A stretch of DNA of 64,000 nt, taken from JAUVUV01 sp964548275 (GTDB lineage: Bacteria > Gemmatimonadota > Glassbacteria > GWA2-58-10). The notes under the pieces are model-generated. The model saw nothing but the letters and a program-made list of their open reading frames with translations. It had not been told where the DNA came from and did no database searches. The position numbers and the translations under genes were made by a program. The stretch's first letter is position 1, and every line of letters begins with the position of its first letter. The DNA is taken from positions 37,579 through 101,578 of the forward strand of contig CAZJQI010000007.1 of NCBI GenBank assembly GCA_964548275.1, read 5' to 3'. Positions 1 through 7,648 of the stretch are shown in pieces.

Positions 1-2
1 AT

Positions 3-248
3 AGAGGATTAGGCAAGGAATTTGCAGCGCATGGAGTGGTAAGGCATGGCAGGGAAGAATATGCACTTGGGTTTGTTCATGTTAACACGGCAGAGAATTT
101 CTTTAGTCTTTTGAAACGAGGAATAACCGGCGTTTATCACCACGTCAGCAAGCAACACCTGGAGAGATATATTAAAGAGTTTGATTTCAGATATAATGCC
201 CGTTATATGAGCGATGCGGAAAGAATGATGTGTGCTATTGAGGAATAA
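3..248 (+). mobile_element. C-terminal fragment of an IS1595-family (ISXO2-like) DDE transposase
   Basis: The reading frame is open from base 3 and runs off the left edge, so only about 81 C-terminal residues are visible. They carry the end of the ISXO2-like catalytic domain: HVNTAENFFSLLKRGITG followed by YHHVSKQHLERY and a final DFRYNAR block. In this family the Glu of the N-T-x-E motif completes the DDE/DDN active site. The family usually ends near this RYNxR block, so the C terminus looks intact. No terminal inverted repeat could be identified just downstream. Whether the element is active depends on sequence to the left of the window. Confidence 0.85.
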
Positions 249-308
249 AAGGCAAAAGGTTGTTTTATAAGAAATAGTAATCTATATTGAAAGGGAAGGA
301 GGTGTATT

Positions 309-689
309 ATGGCAAAGAAAGACAAAGCACCAGAATTTCCCGAAAAAATTAAGTTTAAGTATATTTTTGATGATTCTTATAACCCAATCTATGTAAATGG
401 TGCATATGGTGGAATTTCTCCCAATCGAGAAATAATTGTCAATTTTTATTTAGAAAGAGTCGGATTGCCCTATTCTCAAACGTTAGAATTAGATAAGAAA
501 GGAAAGTTGGGGCCAGAAGTAGAAAGACATCCCGAAGAAGAATACCCATATTTTGTTAGAGTGGTCGAGAACGGTATAATACTTACTTTAGAAAATGCCA
601 AGAAAATACATAGTTGGTTAGGTGAAAAGATTAAAGAATTGGAGAATTTAAATGTTCCCAACCAATCAGAAGATATATCCACAAAATAA
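309..689 (+). CDS. hypothetical protein, possibly DUF3467-like
   Basis: A 126-aa protein preceded by a strong AAGGAGGTG ribosome site about 6 bases before the ATG. It is soluble and charged with no signal peptide. The order of a Tyr-Val-Asn-Gly block (residues about 28-31), a hydrophobic strand with VNFYLER and a C-terminal segment GIILTLENAKKIHSWL recalls small DUF3467-type proteins, but the match is loose and no function is assigned. Base composition is AT-richer than the core genes to the right. The next gene overlaps its 3' end, so the two are probably co-transcribed. It lies directly after a transposase fragment, consistent with acquired DNA. Confidence 0.6.
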   Translation: MAKKDKAPEFPEKIKFKYIFDDSYNPIYVNGAYGGISPNREIIVNFYLERVGLPYSQTLELDKKGKLGPEVERHPEEEYPYFVRVVENGIILTLENAKKIHSWLGEKIKELENLNVPNQSEDISTK

Positions 690-1062
690 CACCTTTAATC
701 TATCGCCTGTAATTGCCGAACCATCTTGGTCCTTGTATGTAATGATAGATGTCGAGAGAATAAAAAGGGGAAACGATAGTACTATTGGCGACCCTCCGGT
801 TGAATTAGAGTTAACAAGATTAAATTCTTTTTCTTTAACGGCCCCTTTAAAAATTATAGTCCAACCGGATGGGGAAGGATGGTTGGCAGAAACAATAGAT
901 TATCCGCTTTATTGTTATGATGAGACTTATACGGGTGCCATTGAGGGCTTAAAGCTGGAAATCGAAGATGTTTATTATGATTTGATGAAAGATAATGATT
1001 TTTCTCCTTCGTGGCTTGAAATTAAAAATCAGCTCAAAACATTGCTGAGAGTTGGTGAATGA
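652..1062 (+). CDS. hypothetical small protein, first gene of a toxin-antitoxin-like pair
   Basis: The frame opens at ATG 652, overlapping the previous gene by 38 bases; a later ATG at 739 would give about 107 aa and is an equally possible start. The conserved-looking part is at the C terminus: GEGWLAETIDYPLYCYDE, then a helical stretch AIEGLKLEIEDVYYDLM and a final LKTLL segment. The strand-strand-helix layout around GxGWLAE resembles HicB-type antitoxin folds, but this is pattern resemblance only. Its stop overlaps the start of the next gene as ATGA, the tight coupling usual for toxin-antitoxin pairs. Confidence 0.55.
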   Translation: MFPTNQKIYPQNNTFNLSPVIAEPSWSLYVMIDVERIKRGNDSTIGDPPVELELTRLNSFSLTAPLKIIVQPDGEGWLAETIDYPLYCYDETYTGAIEGLKLEIEDVYYDLMKDNDFSPSWLEIKNQLKTLLRVGE

Positions 1063-1358
1063 GCAGTGTTGACTATAATTCGTTAAAAATAAAAAATAAC
1101 TGCGAAAACAAATTAGGCATTAGATTTGTTAGTAGTAGAGCAAAAGAATTGAAAGGTTGGTTCCGTTACAAAAACAAAAAAAGAAGAATATGCGTTCCTA
1201 AGGGCAAAAAAAATATTCATCCAAAGACCTATAGATCTATGGCAAATGGTTTTGGTTTATATGAAATTGAATTTGATAGAATGAATGATTGTATCGATGG
1301 ACTGAAAGAATTTATTCAAATAAACAAATCAAGAAACTGGACAGATGTCAGAGGATAA
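1059..1358 (+). CDS. hypothetical small basic protein, second gene of a toxin-antitoxin-like pair
   Basis: A 99-aa basic protein whose ATG overlaps the preceding stop codon by four bases. Residues about 30-60 carry KELKGWFRYKNKKRRICVPKG and then HPKTYRSMANGFGL. The series of a basic beta hairpin, a Val-Pro-Lys-Gly turn and a short helix is reminiscent of HicA-type mRNA interferases (hairpin, IPxH turn, helix). The catalytic His expected in HicA is not obvious, so a HicA role is speculation. Small size, positive charge, translational coupling and position beside a transposase fragment are the observable facts. Confidence 0.55.
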   Translation: MSSVDYNSLKIKNNCENKLGIRFVSSRAKELKGWFRYKNKKRRICVPKGKKNIHPKTYRSMANGFGLYEIEFDRMNDCIDGLKEFIQINKSRNWTDVRG

Positions 1359-1620
1359 TATAAAAAACCCATCCCCCGCAAAAAAGCCCAATTCGCTTCA
1401 TCTCGCACTACGCGCACGCCTGCGTTGTACAGCTTCTTGGGTCAGGTCAAAATTTCACGAACTTAAGATTTTGCAGCGAATTTTCAAGATTTCACCACGG
1501 CCCCGATGTATTTCAGCCCTATTATCATTGGGATTCCATTCGGCGCACAACACTGACTCGCCCCCCGACGACGAGTCCGATAATAATGGAGAAAAACGCG
1601 TAAGTTCTAATCGTAAATGA
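1345..1620 (+). pseudogene. probable remnant: start of the small PPAEKP-ISLH gene joined to unrelated sequence
   Basis: The frame starts at ATG 1345 and overlaps the previous gene by 14 bases. Its residues NPSPAKKPNSLH correspond to KPPPAEKPISLH of the intact small gene at 1630, and the DNA matches over about 30 bases (1369-1400 against 1641-1671). After this block the similarity stops abruptly and the rest is Arg- and Ser-rich with no family resemblance. The simplest reading is a duplicated 5' end fused to other DNA, giving a frame that is open by chance. It may or may not be translated. Confidence 0.35.
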
Positions 1621-1629
1621 GTATATATT

Positions 1630-1749
1630 ATGCCAAAGCCACCCCCCGCAGAAAAGCCTATTTCGCTTCATCCCCTGAAGCCAGAAGAAGCTCTTGAGTG
1701 GATGTTGAAAGACAAGGATAAAGAGAAGGAAAAGAAAGAGGAAGAATAG
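1630..1749 (+). CDS. 39-aa charged small protein (LHPLKPEEALEWML type)
   Basis: A short ATG-to-TAG frame coding for 39 residues, proline-rich at the start (MPKPPPAEKPISLH), followed by the helical segment PLKPEEALEWMLKD and a Lys/Glu tail. The S-L-H-P-L-x-P-E-E-A-L core resembles a widespread type of tiny conserved bacterial protein of unknown role, recalled rather than checked. The presence of a damaged relative 280 bases upstream with the same amino-acid motif argues that this frame is real. No clear ribosome site: GAGTATATATT precedes the ATG. Confidence 0.5.
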   Translation: MPKPPPAEKPISLHPLKPEEALEWMLKDKDKEKEKKEEE

Positions 1750-1789
1750 CCCGCCTAAACCGATCCCCTGCGTTGTATTTACAATTAAA

Positions 1790-2117
1790 TTAAGAGCCGG
1801 GTTGAGTTGATTTCCCACAAGCCCAGCAGAACCAAACCGAGGTTTATCGGAAGCTTATCTTCCTTCTGAGAGTTTGGTTCGGCTTGTGCCGCTCCGATCA
1901 ACTCTTGGGCCTTTGGAATAACGGTTCCTCCGGCACGGTCAAGTCTGTTTCGTTCTCTTTGAACTACGCAGACAGCCTCTATAGGTTCTTGTCACCACGA
2001 CCTCACCGGCTCTTTGTTTGATTTCTCCTTAGAAGCAGACACTTAGCCCCGTTAAACTATGGGCTGGGTAGGAGGCTCCCAAAAACTCGCTCAATTTAAC
2101 CTCCGGGTTTTTGTTTT
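1790..2117 (+). ncRNA. candidate structured RNA of unknown class
   Basis: About 330 bases without a gene hold several nested perfect stems. A closing stem pairs 1792-1800 with 2006-2014 (9 bp). Inside, a long interrupted hairpin pairs 1804-1811 with 1897-1904, 1816-1823 with 1881-1888, 1829-1837 with 1872-1880 and 1849-1853 with 1859-1863. A second arm pairs 1943-1947 with 1969-1973 and 1952-1955 with 1961-1964. Downstream, 2045-2049 pairs with 2061-2065, and a weak 4-bp stem with a T-rich tail (2098-2117) could end the transcript on the plus strand. I compared it by eye with tmRNA, RNase P, SRP and 6S RNA; none fits, although the long rod recalls 6S RNA. Strand is inferred only from the weak terminator. 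Confidence 0.45.
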
Positions 2118-2527
2118 AGGAGCAAATAATTGCTCCCAATTAAATTTACAGTTTTTGTTTGTCTAAAGTCAATACATGAAGAAGACTTGGGTTTGCCAAG
2201 TATACAATTCCGTAAGAATAAATAATGTTGCATAAAGTAAATCTTGAGGCAAATTGCACCTATTAATATACGAATTGATTGCAGATTATTGGCTTTCTGA
2301 TGATATTAATAGCTGATTAATCTATCAGAAAAATTCTTAACTTATAGTTTGTTCTGAAATGTCATAATCTAAAACAAATAATTTATGCCTTGACATTGTT
2401 CATAAAATATGACAGAATTCAAAGGTATTTAGCCGAAAGAGTAGAGAGCGTCTTTTTCATCTCTGTGCAGATTATGATCCAGGCCTGCTAAGGTGAATTA
2501 TTTCAAGACAGGCGGGTACATTTAGAA
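2118..2527. other. gene-free AT-rich leader region
   Basis: About 410 bases of AT-rich sequence between the structured-RNA candidate and the HD-domain gene, with no credible frame on either strand. It contains one promoter-like pair, listed separately, and no repeat or tRNA that I could recognise. Confidence 0.6.
2390..2418 (+). promoter_or_regulatory. possible sigma-70 promoter for the HD-domain gene
   Basis: TTGACA at 2390-2395 is a perfect -35 box; 17 bases later CAGAAT at 2413-2418 matches four of six -10 positions. It lies about 110 bases before the HD-domain gene in an otherwise empty region. The weak -10 keeps confidence low. Confidence 0.35.
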
Positions 2528-3901
2528 ATGCAAATGCATGTGGATCATCTTGTCCCTGATCTTGAACTGGAGAGCGATGTCCGGCTTCAAGCTGGTAGTT
2601 TTCTCATTACCCGAAAAGAACTAGCCGGGGGTCGCCTGAACGAAAAAGTCATCGAGTCTATCCGCAAATTTGCCCCCCAACTTGCCCCTGTTCCTTACAA
2701 AGTAAATGTCAAAGCCGATGAAGTCGCCTTGAATCAATTGAAAGGCGTTCTCGACCAAGATGTGTCTCAGATCACACAAAAAATTTCTGATGGCAAGGAA
2801 TATCCCAATTTCCTGGATGACGAGCAGTTGCAGGGAAAGGTCATGCGGATTATGGAAAGGCTGATCTCTAATCCTGAGATGATCAGGCATATGTACGAAT
2901 TCAAAATCGGTGACTCCGAAAACGACAATGCAATCAGCCAGCTTCATGACCACAGTATTCGGGTGACACTTCTGGCAACTGCTATCGGACTAAAGCTTGG
3001 CTGGTCGATTATTTCGCTGGTAAATGTCGGCATGGCGGGTATTCTTCACGACATGGGAATCATACGCACGAAAGCTTTCCCGAATCTGCAAAAACTGGAC
3101 AAATTGCTGCCGAACGAACTTGAGATTTATGTGGAGGACCATCAAAAGCTGAGCGTGGATCTTTTCGGGGAACAGAAAGTAACCCTGCTTCCTTTTACCA
3201 AACAGGAAATCGTCCACATGATTGCCAACCACCACCGGCCCGATCTCAACGATTTGCGGCATAAAACAACGATCCTGCTCTTTTTCGCTGAACTTCTCGA
3301 TGAAATGATTGCACCGATGCCGCACAAGGTAAGATATAATTTTACCCCGGACCAGATCAGAAAGCTCGGTGAAAAGTTCGCCCGGCGCAATGGCCTGATG
3401 AACGTATTGCTTGCACTGATCAAGCTTTATAAAGGCAAGGGTTTCGCCTGGCAGATAGTTTCCAGTATTCTCAGCCTGTTCTCTATGGACGAACTGCTTA
3501 TCGAGGGCTACGAAGGAAAGCTGAAAGAGATAGTTGATTTTTGTCGTTTCAAATCCGCGGTGCCCTATCCTCCAGCAGGTGGAAATGCCCTGCCCAGAAC
3601 GATCTACTGCAATAACAGCCTGAGTTCCGATTTCCAATGTGATCACATGAGCCAGGGCAAGATCGAAATCTATTTCGGTGCCGGGAAAATGAAAACCTAC
3701 TGCAAATGCGCTATTCTCACTAACCGTGTCCATAAACTCAACAAAGCTGGCCGCGAGGAAGCAGAGAATCTGAAGAGAGATAAAGCTGCCAAAAAAGCTG
3801 ATAAAGCCGGCAAGAGTTCGGGCGATAAAAAAATGAAAGAAAGTGTCAAGGCCAAGGCTGCTGAGGAAAAAAGTAAAAAAGGCAAAGAAAAAAGCGGTTA
3901 A
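2528..3901 (+). CDS. HD-GYP-related phosphohydrolase with lysine-rich tail
   Basis: A 457-aa protein. Residues about 1-65 form an N-terminal region like that found before HD-GYP domains (RLQAGSFLITRKEL). The HD domain runs from about 135 to 260: His140/142, LHDMG with His174-Asp175, His205 and NHH at 234-236, so the metal ligands look complete. The GYP signature that should follow the HH pair is absent; the sequence continues RPDLNDLRHKTT instead, so activity on cyclic di-GMP cannot be assumed. A Cys-containing region (about 355-400) precedes a tail of some 60 residues made mostly of Lys, Ala and Glu. No membrane segment. A second ATG at 2534 is an alternative start; no strong ribosome site precedes either. 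It is followed by a terminator-like hairpin, so it is probably transcribed alone. Confidence 0.75.
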   Translation: MQMHVDHLVPDLELESDVRLQAGSFLITRKELAGGRLNEKVIESIRKFAPQLAPVPYKVNVKADEVALNQLKGVLDQDVSQITQKISDGKEYPNFLDDEQLQGKVMRIMERLISNPEMIRHMYEFKIGDSENDNAISQLHDHSIRVTLLATAIGLKLGWSIISLVNVGMAGILHDMGIIRTKAFPNLQKLDKLLPNELEIYVEDHQKLSVDLFGEQKVTLLPFTKQEIVHMIANHHRPDLNDLRHKTTILLFFAELLDEMIAPMPHKVRYNFTPDQIRKLGEKFARRNGLMNVLLALIKLYKGKGFAWQIVSSILSLFSMDELLIEGYEGKLKEIVDFCRFKSAVPYPPAGGNALPRTIYCNNSLSSDFQCDHMSQGKIEIYFGAGKMKTYCKCAILTNRVHKLNKAGREEAENLKRDKAAKKADKAGKSSGDKKMKESVKAKAAEEKSKKGKEKSG

Positions 3902-4050
3902 ACGAATGGCTATCAATAATACTATCCCTCTCGACAGTCCTTTTCGTTTTCCTTCCGGTTGCAAACCTTTAATTAATCCACTCAAAAACCGAACCAATCA
4001 CGTTCAGCCCTGCACACTTTCGTGTTTTCCGCCTGGGGTGAGAAACTTAA

Positions 4051-4076
4051 AGCCTTCCCAGCCTGAGGGTTTTTTT
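4051..4076 (+). terminator. probable rho-independent terminator after the HD-domain gene
   Basis: A 7-bp stem with two G-T pairs (4051-4057 with 4065-4071, loop of seven) runs into a T-tract ending at 4076. It sits 150 bases after the HD-domain gene and 70 bases before the epimerase gene. Confidence 0.5.
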
Positions 4077-4148
4077 ATAAATTATCCCTGAGCTGATCAA
4101 GCAAGACAAATTAGGCGCCACTTCCCTGTACATCACGGAGCAGATCCG

Positions 4149-5249
4149 ATGAAAATAGCTTTTGTTCTGGGCACCCGGCCCGAAATCATCAAGCTCTTCC
4201 CGGTTATCCGGGAACATATCAGACGGGATATACCTTTCGCCATCATTCATACCAACCAGCATTATTCGCCGGAAATGGATGCGGTTTTTTCCCAACAGTT
4301 GCATCTGCCGCCTGCTGATTACAACCTGGAAGTCGGTTCTGGGACTCACGGAGAGCAAATTGGCCGGATGTGTGAGCGTCTGGAATCTGTGCTTGGCAAG
4401 CTGAAGCCGGAAGTGGTTTATGTCCAGGGAGACACCAATTCAGTGCTCGCCGGAGCGCTGATGGCCAGTCGTCTGGGTATCCCCGTGGCCCATGTGGAGG
4501 CCGGATTGCGCAGCTACGACCGCCGGATGCCCGAAGAATTCAACCGGATCTTTGCCGACCATCTTTCAGAATACCTTTTTGCGCCCACCGAAAAGGCGAA
4601 ACAGATTCTACTTGGCGAGCTTTTTCCGGAATCGAAAATTTATCTCACTGGAAATACGGTGGTCGATGCGCTCAACGAGGTTTCCCACCTGGGTGATGAA
4701 CAGGAATCGGTGCAGCAGCGTTATGGACTCGGTAAGGGAGACTACATGCTTGTTACCCTTCATCGCCCGGAAAACGTTGATTACAACCCGGTCCTGCGGC
4801 CGATAATCGAGGCTATTGACGAAGTTTTCACAAAGTTCGCTATTCCGGCTGTTTTCCCGGTTCACCCGCGCACTGCAAAACGGCTGCACGAGTTCGGGAT
4901 CTCTCTTCCAGAATCCTTTGTCAGACTCGAGGCTGTGGATTACCTGAGTTTCGTGCAGCTCGAAAAAGCGGCGCGCCTGGTGATTACCGACTCGGGCGGG
5001 GTGCAGGAGGAAGCCTGCATCCTGGGCGTGCCCTGTGTTACGGTTCGCTTGAAAACCGAAAGGCCGGAAACCGTGGAGGTGGGAGCAAACTTGGTGACAG
5101 GTGTCCAGAAAGAGGCGATAGTGGCGGGTGCGGAAAAGATGATCGATAAGCGCGCCGGCTGGCCTAACCCGTTCGGTGATGGAAAAGCCGGGGAAAGGAT
5201 TGTTGATATTGTCATGGAAAGGCAAACTGGTGGCCGCAGCCTGCCGTAG
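4149..5249 (+). CDS. wecB: UDP-N-acetylglucosamine 2-epimerase (non-hydrolysing)
   Basis: Interconverts UDP-GlcNAc and UDP-ManNAc in the cytoplasm, supplying ManNAc units for surface polysaccharides. The 366-aa length is normal. Family motifs are in order: LGTRPEIIKLFPVI at the N terminus, HVEAGLRSYDRRMPEEFNR in the middle, HPRT near residue 240 and TDSGGVQEEA with a downstream Glu-Arg-Pro-Glu block that bind the nucleotide sugar. The ATG is preceded by GGAG. The next gene overlaps its 3' end, and both run towards the minus-strand polysaccharide locus, so a role in that glycan is the natural inference. The symbol mnaA is also used for this family. Confidence 0.93.
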   Translation: MKIAFVLGTRPEIIKLFPVIREHIRRDIPFAIIHTNQHYSPEMDAVFSQQLHLPPADYNLEVGSGTHGEQIGRMCERLESVLGKLKPEVVYVQGDTNSVLAGALMASRLGIPVAHVEAGLRSYDRRMPEEFNRIFADHLSEYLFAPTEKAKQILLGELFPESKIYLTGNTVVDALNEVSHLGDEQESVQQRYGLGKGDYMLVTLHRPENVDYNPVLRPIIEAIDEVFTKFAIPAVFPVHPRTAKRLHEFGISLPESFVRLEAVDYLSFVQLEKAARLVITDSGGVQEEACILGVPCVTVRLKTERPETVEVGANLVTGVQKEAIVAGAEKMIDKRAGWPNPFGDGKAGERIVDIVMERQTGGRSLP

Positions 5250-6126
5250 GAAGGGATTTCTTACCACGGCGATTGTTTACGGACTTGGCGGCAGGTTTTT
5301 CACTCGCGAGTTTTACCGCGCCCAGGGAGAAATAGCTGCGAGAACCCCCGGGACAGGAGGTTCTATCAGCCTCTCCTTCGACGTGGACTATCCAGAGGAT
5401 GCCGAAAGCCTGCCCGAGGTGTGCGAGTTCCTGGATCAGCTCGGTCTGAAAGCCTCCTTTGCAGTGATCGGACGCTTGGTAGAAGCCTATCCCGACCAGC
5501 ACCGTGTTGTTGTGCGTGCAGGTCACGAAATAGTCAACCATACCTACAGCCATCCGGCAAACGAGCTGCTCCACCCTCACGAGCACTTCGATGAGCTTTC
5601 CGCTCAGGATCAGAAAGACCAGATTTTGCAATGCCACAGGGTTTGTCAGGATTTGCTGGGGGTAACCCCGCCAGGTTTCCGCGCGCCTCATTTCGGCAAT
5701 ATCCAGGGCAGGCTGTTTTATGAGACACTGGCCGGGCTCGGCTACCGGTTTTCCAGTTCTATTACCTCAGCGGCAAGCCCCGCGTTCGGACTGCCGTTCG
5801 GCAATGAGCATGGAATATGGGAATTCCCGGTAAGCTGCTGTCCGCGGCACCCGTTCGCCGTGCTCGACACCTGGCACTGCTTTCGCAAGCAAAAGGCCAG
5901 GCACAGGGAAGAGGGTCAGTTCAGCGGACTGGTCGGAGAATTAATCGAACTTGCCTCCCGATACAGAGGTTATTTGAACCTTTATCTCGATCCCCGGGAC
6001 CTGGTTGAGTTTGAGGAAGTCAGGCTGGCTCTGAAGGTGGTCGCCTCCGGCAGGGACAAACTTCGCCCCCTGACCTACGGCTCACATCTGGACATGATCC
6101 AGAGCTGCCTCAGAAGGTGGGAATAA
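5230..6126 (+). CDS. polysaccharide deacetylase (NodB-fold)
   Basis: A cytoplasmic or peripheral carbohydrate esterase family 4 protein that removes N-acetyl groups from a glycan or a lipid-linked precursor. Seen: motif 1 as SLSFDVDYPED with the catalytic and metal Asp, motif 2 as NHTYSHP (His-x3-His), and motif 3 as FRAPHFGN. The frame is open from GTG 5176, but that would overlap the epimerase by 74 bases; GTG 5230 has GGAAAGG seven bases upstream and gives 298 aa. It is convergent with the flippase gene (5-base gap). Together with wecB it looks like a two-gene unit for amino-sugar modification. Confidence 0.85.
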   Translation: MAAACRRKGFLTTAIVYGLGGRFFTREFYRAQGEIAARTPGTGGSISLSFDVDYPEDAESLPEVCEFLDQLGLKASFAVIGRLVEAYPDQHRVVVRAGHEIVNHTYSHPANELLHPHEHFDELSAQDQKDQILQCHRVCQDLLGVTPPGFRAPHFGNIQGRLFYETLAGLGYRFSSSITSAASPAFGLPFGNEHGIWEFPVSCCPRHPFAVLDTWHCFRKQKARHREEGQFSGLVGELIELASRYRGYLNLYLDPRDLVEFEEVRLALKVVASGRDKLRPLTYGSHLDMIQSCLRRWE

Positions 6127-6130
6127 AACC

Positions 6131-7648
6131 TTATTCAGCGTTTCCTTTTATCCTCGACAGAATCTGCCTGCCGATAGCACGATCCTGCTCTGAAAACGCC
6201 CGGAAAAATTTGAGCAACAGAAGGTAAAAGGCCAGGTAAATCAGCCCTGCCCCGATAAACTGTATCCAACCCGGCCCAAGGAGGTTTTTTAGCGCCAGCA
6301 CAGCTACCACGGGCAAAGCAGCAGCGGCCAGTATCCTCGGAAAGACAACCCGAAGTCCGGATTCCCGGTGGTAGAGATGCGCGGATCCGATAACCAGCAT
6401 CGCGTGGAAAGAAAACGATATTGCAGTAGCCAGGGCGGCCCCGGTGATACCAATTCTCGGGATTAGAATCCAATTTAATACGACATTGAGCAGAGCGGAG
6501 AATAGGCTGACAGCCAGGATCAGGCGTGTGGCCCCGTGCATGTACAGCAAAAAAGTGCTGGTATTTGCCAGGTAAAAAAACGTCCGGCCGAGGACCAGGA
6601 TAGCCAGTGCCCATGCCCCGACAACATAGCTTTCTCCCCAGATCAGGGCCATGGATTCCGCTGGAAGAGTTACCAGAACTGCCGCAATCGGAAATGTGAT
6701 ATAACAGAACCAGCGGTTGTTGTTATTGAATGTCGAGACGACACCGGCAGTGTCTCCCGCCGCATGCTGCTGGGTAATGATCGAGAGGAACATCGGATTG
6801 AGCAGTTCCGTGCCCAGGGCGACAAGGGCGGCCAGCCTGACGGCAGTGCCGTAGAGGCCCACATGGGCCTCTTCCAGGAAATACCCGGTCATAAAAGCAT
6901 CGGTGTAATGTAGAACCAGGTCGATTATTCCGGCCAGAAAAAGAGGGAGGCAGTAGGCGAAAAACGCCCTGCTGTCGAACAGGCTTTTCCCGCCTGTAGG
7001 GCGGAACAGAGGGTAGATGCGGAAGTTTAAAAGCCAGAGAAGAATGGCCCAGCTTATCACCTCGCTTGCCAGAAAAGCCCATATCGCGCCCGCCGCACCC
7101 ATACCGGCGGCAACCAGAAGGAAAGTCAGAATGAACCTGACCACCGGGCTCAAAACCTGTTTCAGGGCCACCCGGTAGCCTATTTTCTGGAAAGCCACCA
7201 CTGTCTTGACCAGCACCCTGCCGCTGACATAAAAGGGAAGACAGAGCGCGCAGATATGTATTATTCCGACCAGGTCCGGCATGCCGAGCAGCCTGGTTGC
7301 GACCGGGCCTGCCGAAAGCCAGAGAACCGCTCCGGCCGCGGCTCCGGCGACTGTCGAGAGAAGGATCGAATATCGCAGCACGCCGCGCAGACGGCTGTCA
7401 TCCCCTTTGCCGAGATACAGCGGGGCAAAGCGCGCCACGCCCAGATCGAGACCAAGCGTGGCGATTCCTCCAGCAACTGCAATCGTGGAAACCCCGAGAA
7501 AGAAAAGACCGAACTCGGCCGTTCCACCGGCTCTTGCCAGCACTATCTGGTAAAGGTAGTTAACCAGCCTGGCGAATATTATCCCGGCGAATATGATTGC
7601 CGCGCCCTTGGCAACCTTTACCTGCGGGCTGTCGTTTGATGAGATCAT
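6131..7648 (-). CDS. Wzx-type polysaccharide flippase (MATE/MVF superfamily)
   Basis: A 505-aa integral membrane protein with about 12-14 hydrophobic helices, beginning with KGAAIIFAGIIFARLVNYLY, typical of O-antigen and exopolysaccharide flippases. These move undecaprenyl-linked repeat units across the inner membrane. Position as last gene of a glycosyltransferase cluster supports this over drug transport. The start ATG overlaps the stop of the methyltransferase gene as ATGA, so the two are translationally coupled. No polymerase of Wzy type is visible in the window, so the polymerisation step is either elsewhere or not needed. Confidence 0.88.
   Translation of the reverse strand: MISSNDSPQVKVAKGAAIIFAGIIFARLVNYLYQIVLARAGGTAEFGLFFLGVSTIAVAGGIATLGLDLGVARFAPLYLGKGDDSRLRGVLRYSILLSTVAGAAAGAVLWLSAGPVATRLLGMPDLVGIIHICALCLPFYVSGRVLVKTVVAFQKIGYRVALKQVLSPVVRFILTFLLVAAGMGAAGAIWAFLASEVISWAILLWLLNFRIYPLFRPTGGKSLFDSRAFFAYCLPLFLAGIIDLVLHYTDAFMTGYFLEEAHVGLYGTAVRLAALVALGTELLNPMFLSIITQQHAAGDTAGVVSTFNNNNRWFCYITFPIAAVLVTLPAESMALIWGESYVVGAWALAILVLGRTFFYLANTSTFLLYMHGATRLILAVSLFSALLNVVLNWILIPRIGITGAALATAISFSFHAMLVIGSAHLYHRESGLRVVFPRILAAAALPVVAVLALKNLLGPGWIQFIGAGLIYLAFYLLLLKFFRAFSEQDRAIGRQILSRIKGNAE

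Noticed and set aside
1525..1818. Minus-strand 97-aa frame with hydrophobic middle
   Set aside because: It is the antisense shadow of the Lys/Glu-rich small gene at 1630-1749; the hydrophobic run is the complement of AAG/GAA codons.
2990..3997. Long minus-strand frame of 335 aa
   Set aside because: It lies opposite the HD-domain gene and is rich in Phe and Leu as expected from antisense of a Lys-rich gene; no family features.
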